In this document: positions 22,244 to 27,216 of the stretch, piece after piece
Layout of the letters: every line of letters begins with the position of its first letter
How positions within the stretch are numbered: the stretch's first letter is position 1
From: Reticulitermes lucifugus
Lineage: Eukaryota; Arthropoda; Insecta; Blattodea; Rhinotermitidae
DNA length: 27,216 nt
Direction of reading: 5' to 3'
Assembly (NCBI GenBank): GCA_026260175.1
Contig: JAKCWW010003747.1
Location: 14,363 to 41,578, forward strand
Notes under the pieces: generated by a model
Databases searched by the model: none
The model's input: only the letters and a program-made list of their open reading frames with translations
Told to the model about the DNA's origin: nothing
Translations under genes and position numbers: made by a program

Positions 22244-22598
22244 AGATCTGCGCTCTTCTGGGATATTACGCACGTCGTGTGGTAATTGTTTACCGACGTT
22301 TCGGGATAACGTATCGGGCCCATCTTCAAGGGCCAAGAGTCCGAGGAGAAAAGAAAATCGGTGCCGTGGCGTACATTCTGTATGCGAAGGTGCGCGCGGG
22401 GTGGTAATCAGTAAGCGTGGTGACAGCCAATAGAGTTGAACAGGGGAAAGTGAGGGGTGGATAGAGACAACGTTTGGAGTGTAATCAGCTAAGGCTGACC
22501 GATAAGTTTTCCTGAAACGTCGGTAAACAATTACCACACGACGCCGCGCAATATACCAGAAGAGAGCAGATCTCATCAACGTCGCGGCGGAAGCCTGA
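22244..22598. mobile_element. Foldback element, family P1, with 17-base target duplication
   Basis: The left arm (22244-22326) and right arm (22499-22576) are inverted copies sharing agatctgc, ttctgg, gtcgtgtggtaattgttta and ccgacgtttc. Only the right arm continues to the outer end (minus strand: tcaggcttccgccgcgac). Flanks aatcacgcctatatgtg (22227-22243) and aatcacgcctatgtgtg (22599-22615) are 17-base direct repeats with one mismatch. The middle of about 170 bases shows no convincing coding frame. Confidence 0.8.
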
Positions 22599-22704
22599 AA
22601 TCACGCCTATGTGTGCTTTATGTCCCGTCCATCTGCTTTTGATGCCGTATGCTGGTATGAGCTTATGCCAGCAATTGCGGTATTTAACGAGACCATTGTC
22701 GATC

Positions 22705-22856
22705 CCTGTGTGAGAGATGAATGTGGAGCATTGTTGGAACGGTAATTGACAGAGAACCTGTCCGGGTGCCATTTTGTCCACCACAAATCCCAGCAAGTCG
22801 GAGTCTCGGCCGTGAGAAACGGTGGACCAACCGCCTGAGCTAAGCTACGGCCTCCT
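22705..22856 (-). mobile_element. SINE family B, diverged copy
   Basis: Read on the minus strand it has TAGCTCAGGCGGTTGG as A box, a decayed B-box region, then gggatttgtggtggacaaaatggc and ccaacaatgctccac, in the same order as the copy at 2471-2755. It lies just right of the foldback insertion ending at 22615. Confidence 0.7.
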
Positions 22857-23662
22857 TTCTGTGTTTAACATACGAAAGACTGAAGAAATTCAGAGGATTC
22901 GTCATAGAGGCTCTAGTCCTTAAATAGCATATGTGAATTAAACTAACGACTTTAAGGATATCCCATCGTATTACACTATTTGTATTTTAAGTGTTCTACT
23001 GCAGATTTGCATGTTTGAATTGTACTTGTATTTAAGGAATTAAAGTTTAAAAGCAAAATCGTATTTGTAATAAGAAATTCTAGTTCAAGTTGAACATTCT
23101 TGCACGAAACGATTTGTAGTTTATATCGAAAACATCGTGTGTGTGAGGGATAGAAAGCTTGACTTGAGCCTTATGTGGGGAAAGTTTGAGGGATAAACGA
23201 GATGTCATTTATCCATGTGTAAAATCCGAAGCTAACAAGCCTTTTTCTCTGCTTGAGTTCTTGTTCTGGCGGTCTTTACGATGCCTTATTTTTTAATAAT
23301 ATTAGTAACGTTGCTATGATGTCTGGCGTCGGTAAACGTCGCTGCTGCAAACTCCCTGTGCGTGCAGTAATTCCTACGTTTTATGTCCACCTCTCATTCG
23401 CACTGGTCTCTTGTCAGAAATGGTCCTTTTGTCTGTGTCCAAATCCTGTCAAGCCATCGTGACAATAAGCCACGTCCTGTAGGCTGTAACGTCATCCCGG
23501 ACGTAACAGCATGTGTTGCACCTGCCGCACTGACCAGTAACTTGCATTTTGCACAACATACGCATATCGTAACAGTTGTGGCGCCTTTGCTGTCTTGTAT
23601 TTGCCTTGAAGATGAATTTTAAAATTTTGTAAAGTTTACGGTTATAGCTGCACGTACACATG
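22857..23662. other. Intronic sequence, nothing recognised
   Basis: Short frames only. No conserved exon and no repeat partner seen. Confidence 0.5.
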
Positions 23663-23954
23663 TACAGGGTGGCGCCAAAGTCACTTGACGCTAGAGGCAA
23701 CATGTTAATTGGGACTTCACTGGCACAGTGCTTACATTTATTGACCGTTATAAATGTTCAAAGTGTCTTACTTTTGCACTGACACATTGTCTAACTCTTC
23801 CGGAACGTTCGCACGTTGTCTCACAGAGCTGCCTGTTGTCATCAGTGTCACCGAAAACATGTTCAGTGAGTGGTGTATCAAGTGACCTTAGCGCCATTTT
23901 GTGTATATACTGTGTGTATGTATATATATGCATATAGCCTATATTTATATACAT
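23663..23954 (-). mobile_element. Second mariner-like element, 3' end
   Basis: The minus-strand frame ends RVRQCVSAKVRHFEHL and a stop (23745-23747), matching the C-terminal ending (xHFEHL) of arthropod mariner-like transposases. About 65 bases further on is tacagggtggcgccaaagtc (23663-23682), which looks like the terminal repeat of such elements. It is a different subfamily from the pair near 11.5 kb. The upstream catalytic region is absent. Confidence 0.5.
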
Positions 23955-24479
23955 GTTGACGTATTAATAAGAACAAAACACGTCGCTAATCAGTGTGTAT
24001 GTTCGGACAATTGTGTAACTTGCTGAATATAAGCCGACAAGTTTGGAAACGTAGGCATAACGGACCTTTCGATTAATTGTATCGAAAACAATAAGACTTA
24101 AGAAAAACGCGTAGTGGATGTAATGTGTCTGTTTTATTTACTCTCCTCTACGAATTTTGTTACAAGCACTTTTCGTTTCAATAATCATTTAGCGTGTTCT
24201 CCTCGGGATGCTCGCAGAAATGCATGCAAAGGGGCCATTAAAGTTGTCTGATTCAATTTAAAATTGAACTGAGGTAAGAAATATTAGTACAAATTTCCAG
24301 TATAAAATTTCATGAAAATCCATTGAGTGGTTCTCGCGCTTTTTTATGCGTACAGACGGACGGACGGAGCAATTTCAGTAGGCACTCTGCAGGGATGCCA
24401 ACACGCCTAAAAATGCATTTATATGTTTCATTTGGTTGCCTGAATAAGCAGTGTTGTAGTCCTATCAATTTTATGGACG
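23955..24479. other. Intronic sequence with a possible retroelement tail
   Basis: At about 24305-24372 the string atttcatgaaaatccattga, followed by gtggttctcgcgc and tacagacggacggacgg, resembles the 3' end seen in many insect retroelements. No target duplication was found. Confidence 0.3.
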
Positions 24480-25062
24480 GTGGAGGGAGATGAGAATTGT
24501 ACTTTCAGTATTATGTGAGATTGAAAGTTGTTAGGCGCGTTCGCAAAGTTGCGAAAAGCGACTGTTAGTTTCGTCTGTCCGTCCACATGGAACAGCTCGG
24601 CTCCCACAGGACAGATTTCCATGAAATTTGATATTTGAGGCTTTTTCGAAAATCTGTTGCGAAAATTCAAGTTTGGTTTATATGTGACAAGAAAAATGGG
24701 TACTTTGCGTGAAGACCTATGTGCATCTATGATAATATCTCTCTGAATTCTTCTTTAAAATGAGAAATGTTTCAGACAGAAGTTGTAGGTAGTATCAAAA
24801 CATATTGTATTTTCAATAACAAACTTTTTTCCGAAAATCGTGTCGTTTATGAAATAATATGGAAACATATGGTACAGCCAGACAGGCCACAGATGAAAAA
24901 TAATACGACGCAGGAAGATGCAATTTGCATGCCGGATGACTAAGGCAGGACTACAGACACGCACTGAGAGTATGTAATACTTATTGCTTTTCCACGGAAA
25001 CAGTGGTTACGCGAACGCGCCTCAGTGTTGCATTATTCATACATTGCCTGTCTTGTTAGATA
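24480..25062 (-). repeat. Old interspersed repeat F, minus copy
   Basis: Reverse-orientation partner of the repeat at 10017-10560, with the same block order. Minus-strand fragments read CIFLRRIIFHLWPVWLYHMF, then RFSKKPQISNFMEICPVGAE and VDGQTKLTVAFRNFANAPNN. I recall very similar fragments in many arthropod assemblies, suggesting an ancient widespread element. The 3' limit near 24480-24510 is uncertain. Confidence 0.65.
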
Positions 25063-25578
25063 TTTCAGTTACTTCCTTCTGTAAATTCCGAACACGTACA
25101 CATTCCTTCAGTTTTATATAGCCTATGTGTATATGTAAAATGGACCTGTATATTTTATACATACCTGTGCTATAGTTGCACACGGAGGAACATTGACTGT
25201 GGACCGCAGAGTGTGTCGACCATAGCGAGAGTAAAAACATGTCGATATAAGTGAGGTTCTCATAGCTTTGACTTTGAAGATTAGTGTCTTCTTGAATGTG
25301 ACGCAGTGTCGTCTGACAGATACGTACCATCGTCTTGGATGTACGTGAGACAGATGAGGACGGAGGCGGTAGGTTTGTTAGAAACGCTTGTACTTTGCTA
25401 CAAGGCTTCATGGTGTCATCTCTGAAACGTGTAATCTTTACAGCATCGAGTGTCACATTTAGCCTGTGCTAAGAACCGGTATTTAACTGGAGGGCGACGT
25501 TTTGTACTCGTATATCTTGTCAAGAGAGATAACGTGCAGTACTAAGATTACTGACGCGACAGTGACAATCGTGCATGT
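25063..25578. other. No gene recognised
   Basis: A 139-codon minus-strand frame (25037-25456) overlaps the end of repeat F and shows no domain. Treated as chance. Confidence 0.45.
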
Positions 25579-25588
25579 TACGGATTAA

Positions 25589-25811
25589 GGATAAAGTAAA
25601 AAGGTAAAAGTTGGCCCTACAACTGGCCATGAAGGCCCAGAGGGAGAGTAGAGGTATAGGTCTACTCTTTCTTTAATCTCGGCGCTAGACGGGGGTGGAT
25701 GATCAACACCACGCCCTGGCCGCTTTACCCCCTGGGAAAGAGACCCGGTACCCATTGTATTGGCGGTTGGGTGGGACTGGACGGGTGCGGAAAATCTCGC
25801 CCCAACCGGTA
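25589..25811 (-). mobile_element. SINE family C, 5'-truncated copy
   Basis: Minus-strand copy with the family body (gagaaagagacccggtaccc-type block, agagtagaggtataggtcta block) and tail, but lacking the tRNA-like head beyond ccaaccggt. The direct repeat tacggattaa flanks it at 25579-25588 and 25812-25821, so the truncation was present when it inserted. Confidence 0.7.
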
Positions 25812-26022
25812 TACGGATTAATGGGACAATTAAATTACTATTTCCTAGGTCTGTAACTAACCTGTCATTGCGTACTGACATTGCGGGCCGCCGTCAGGCT
25901 TGTTCCCCCCCCCCCCGCACACTTTTCTTATTTTTTCCTCCCTCTTGCGCAGGACAGACGCTGTTATAAAGTAGTAGGGCGGTTTGAGGTTGAATGAGTG
26001 TGTATTGAAATGTCGAACAGAC

Positions 26023-26094
26023 TGCTTGAACTATGTGCAGCGAACACGTGTACTGGGTTGCTTGAACTATGTGCAGCGAACACGTGTACTGGGT
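26023..26094. repeat. Tandem duplication, 36-base unit, two identical copies
   Basis: The unit tgcttgaactatgtgcagcg plus aacacgtgtactgggt occurs at 26023-26058 and again at 26059-26094 without a difference. It contains the palindrome acacgtgt. The unit length is a multiple of three, so overlapping frames stay open by chance. Confidence 0.95.
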
Positions 26095-26249
26095 TTTACG
26101 AGTATGCTTCTCCCACACAGGGCTCATGCATCGGTCCAACAGTCAGAGAAACACAAGATCTCGGCCCAGTACCCAAAACAGCTGAAGATACACACACACA
26201 CACAAATATATTTTTGAAGACACTGTGGGGCCCCTTGTCAACCAACCAG

Positions 26250-26360
26250 TCAAATTTCGAGTGGCTCAGGGTGATGCGTCTGACTTGTGCCCTGAAGATA
26301 CTGCGTTCGAATCTTGATTAGAGCTATCCGGATTCAGATGTTCTTTCATAGTTTTACTCA
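26250..26360 (+). mobile_element. tRNA-headed SINE fragment (family D)
   Basis: A box-like TGGCTCAGGGTG (26262-26273) and B box GCGTTCGAATC (26303-26313) are separated as in tRNA-derived SINE heads. No second copy was found in the window, and the body and end are unclear. Confidence 0.45.
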
Positions 26361-27144
26361 GTACTTTCTGACATGTCTGTTCAATACATTTAAATACAGC
26401 ACAACCATTTCACTATTGTTATAATATTGTTATAATGTAATCGTTCTCTTATTTCTGTGGTATTTTTCACGTGGGCGACTGTGAGGGTTTTTTCTGGCAC
26501 GTGACGCCGTGTAGTTTCGGAGGTGTCAGCGTTTCGTAGGCACAGTCTGCCTTCATCGTCTGATGCCTCTTAGTATCCTCTAGAGCTCATATAATGCCGC
26601 AAGATTTTCTTGGTCTGAGTAATGAGAGTTACTTTCCTGCGAAATCGGCTGTTTTCAGAGAATAAAGTAATGTTTAGAGAAGCCATTGATTTATAACATA
26701 TAACATGGTTCCGCCCGCAGACTGTTGGTTTTTCTTTAAAATGGTTATCTATTGTCTGTTTATACTCTCTTCTTTGAAATAATATTTTATTCCACATTTG
26801 CTGATTAATGGTGGAAGGAAAGTTTCGTAGGAATTCAAAAGTAAGGAGTTGTATCGATCGTTCCTTTTCTGAAATGCGTTCAATAGCAAAAGAAAGAAAA
26901 ATTGCTTATTTTGTTCTGGCGGATTGCTAGTATCTTCTCTCGGCGTGTTCCTTCAAGACTTCTTTATCGCTTGCAAACTTGTGTCGGTATTTCGTCTGTG
27001 TGCTTCACTGCGTGAAGTGGATGCAGTTTTTATGATTTCTTCCCAACATTTCCTGTCACCTTTGCAAAAATATTTGAAATATGAAATGGTTCGCCCTACA
27101 TTTATCGACTTTAGATGCATTTTGGAATTCGGCTCAACGTAATA
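26361..27144. other. No gene recognised; frames of unknown status at the right edge
   Basis: Minus-strand frames at 26570-26797 and 26953-27189 have a somewhat protein-like mix of charged residues but no domain I recognise. They could be parts of a decayed retroelement continuing beyond the window. A (CA)n run sits just upstream at 26190-26204. Confidence 0.35.
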
Positions 27145-27216
27145 TTTGTCCAGCCAAGCATGATCAGTTGCTAGCCTTTGTCCAACCAAGCATGATCAGT
27201 TGCTAGCCTTTGTCCA
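27145..27216. repeat. Tandem repeat, 32-base unit, running off the right edge
   Basis: Units at 27145-27176 and 27177-27208 differ at one base (cagcc or caacc), and a third unit begins at 27209. Each contains aagcatgatcagttgctagc. The array may be much longer beyond the window. Confidence 0.95.

Noticed and set aside
25037-25456. 139-codon minus-strand open frame
   Set aside because: It overlaps the edge of repeat F and has no recognisable motif.

Overview
The window looks like a stretch of a large, repeat-rich insect nuclear genome. It contains two coding exons of one conserved gene, Camta (calmodulin-binding transcription activator), on the + strand. Both encode the CG-1 DNA-binding domain and are near-identical, as far as I can recall, to the insect form of that protein. 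They lie at 15572-15639 and 20612-20747, have consensus splice sites and join in phase across a 4,972-base intron. The rest reads as intron on both sides plus transposable-element debris. The repeat vocabulary (tRNA-headed SINEs, LINE 3' ends with a GRPRxRWED-type C-terminus, mariner-like relics, inverted-arm retroelements) resembles cockroach and termite genomes from memory. That placement is an inference.

Layout: 1-15571 is probably the intron upstream of the first exon, because no preceding CG-1 exon was recognised in it. It holds SINEs (families A, B, C), a LINE copy split by a SINE insertion (5523-6200), two short foldback relics (3600-3725, 4544-4684), one copy of an old 545-base repeat (F, 10017-10560), and two mariner-like 3' ends facing opposite ways (11030-11730). 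The Camta intron 15640-20611 holds a tailed retroposon with a 14-base target duplication (15738-16117), a SINE, a LINE tail and a long-armed foldback element with a perfect 16-base target duplication. From 20748 to the right edge is the next intron. It holds a second foldback element with a 17-base duplication, SINEs, a mariner-like end, the inverted second copy of repeat F, and two short tandem duplications, one running off the edge.

There is no sign of a bacterial-type operon, CRISPR array, RNA operon or intact transposon gene. The strongest non-routine signal is the set of four foldback insertions. Two of them combine target-site duplications, inverted arms in which only one arm is complete, a shared outer terminus, and an internal block resembling a hammerhead-ribozyme core. 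This points to a Penelope-like retroelement origin, but that is a hypothesis from pattern reading only. All alignments were made by eye.
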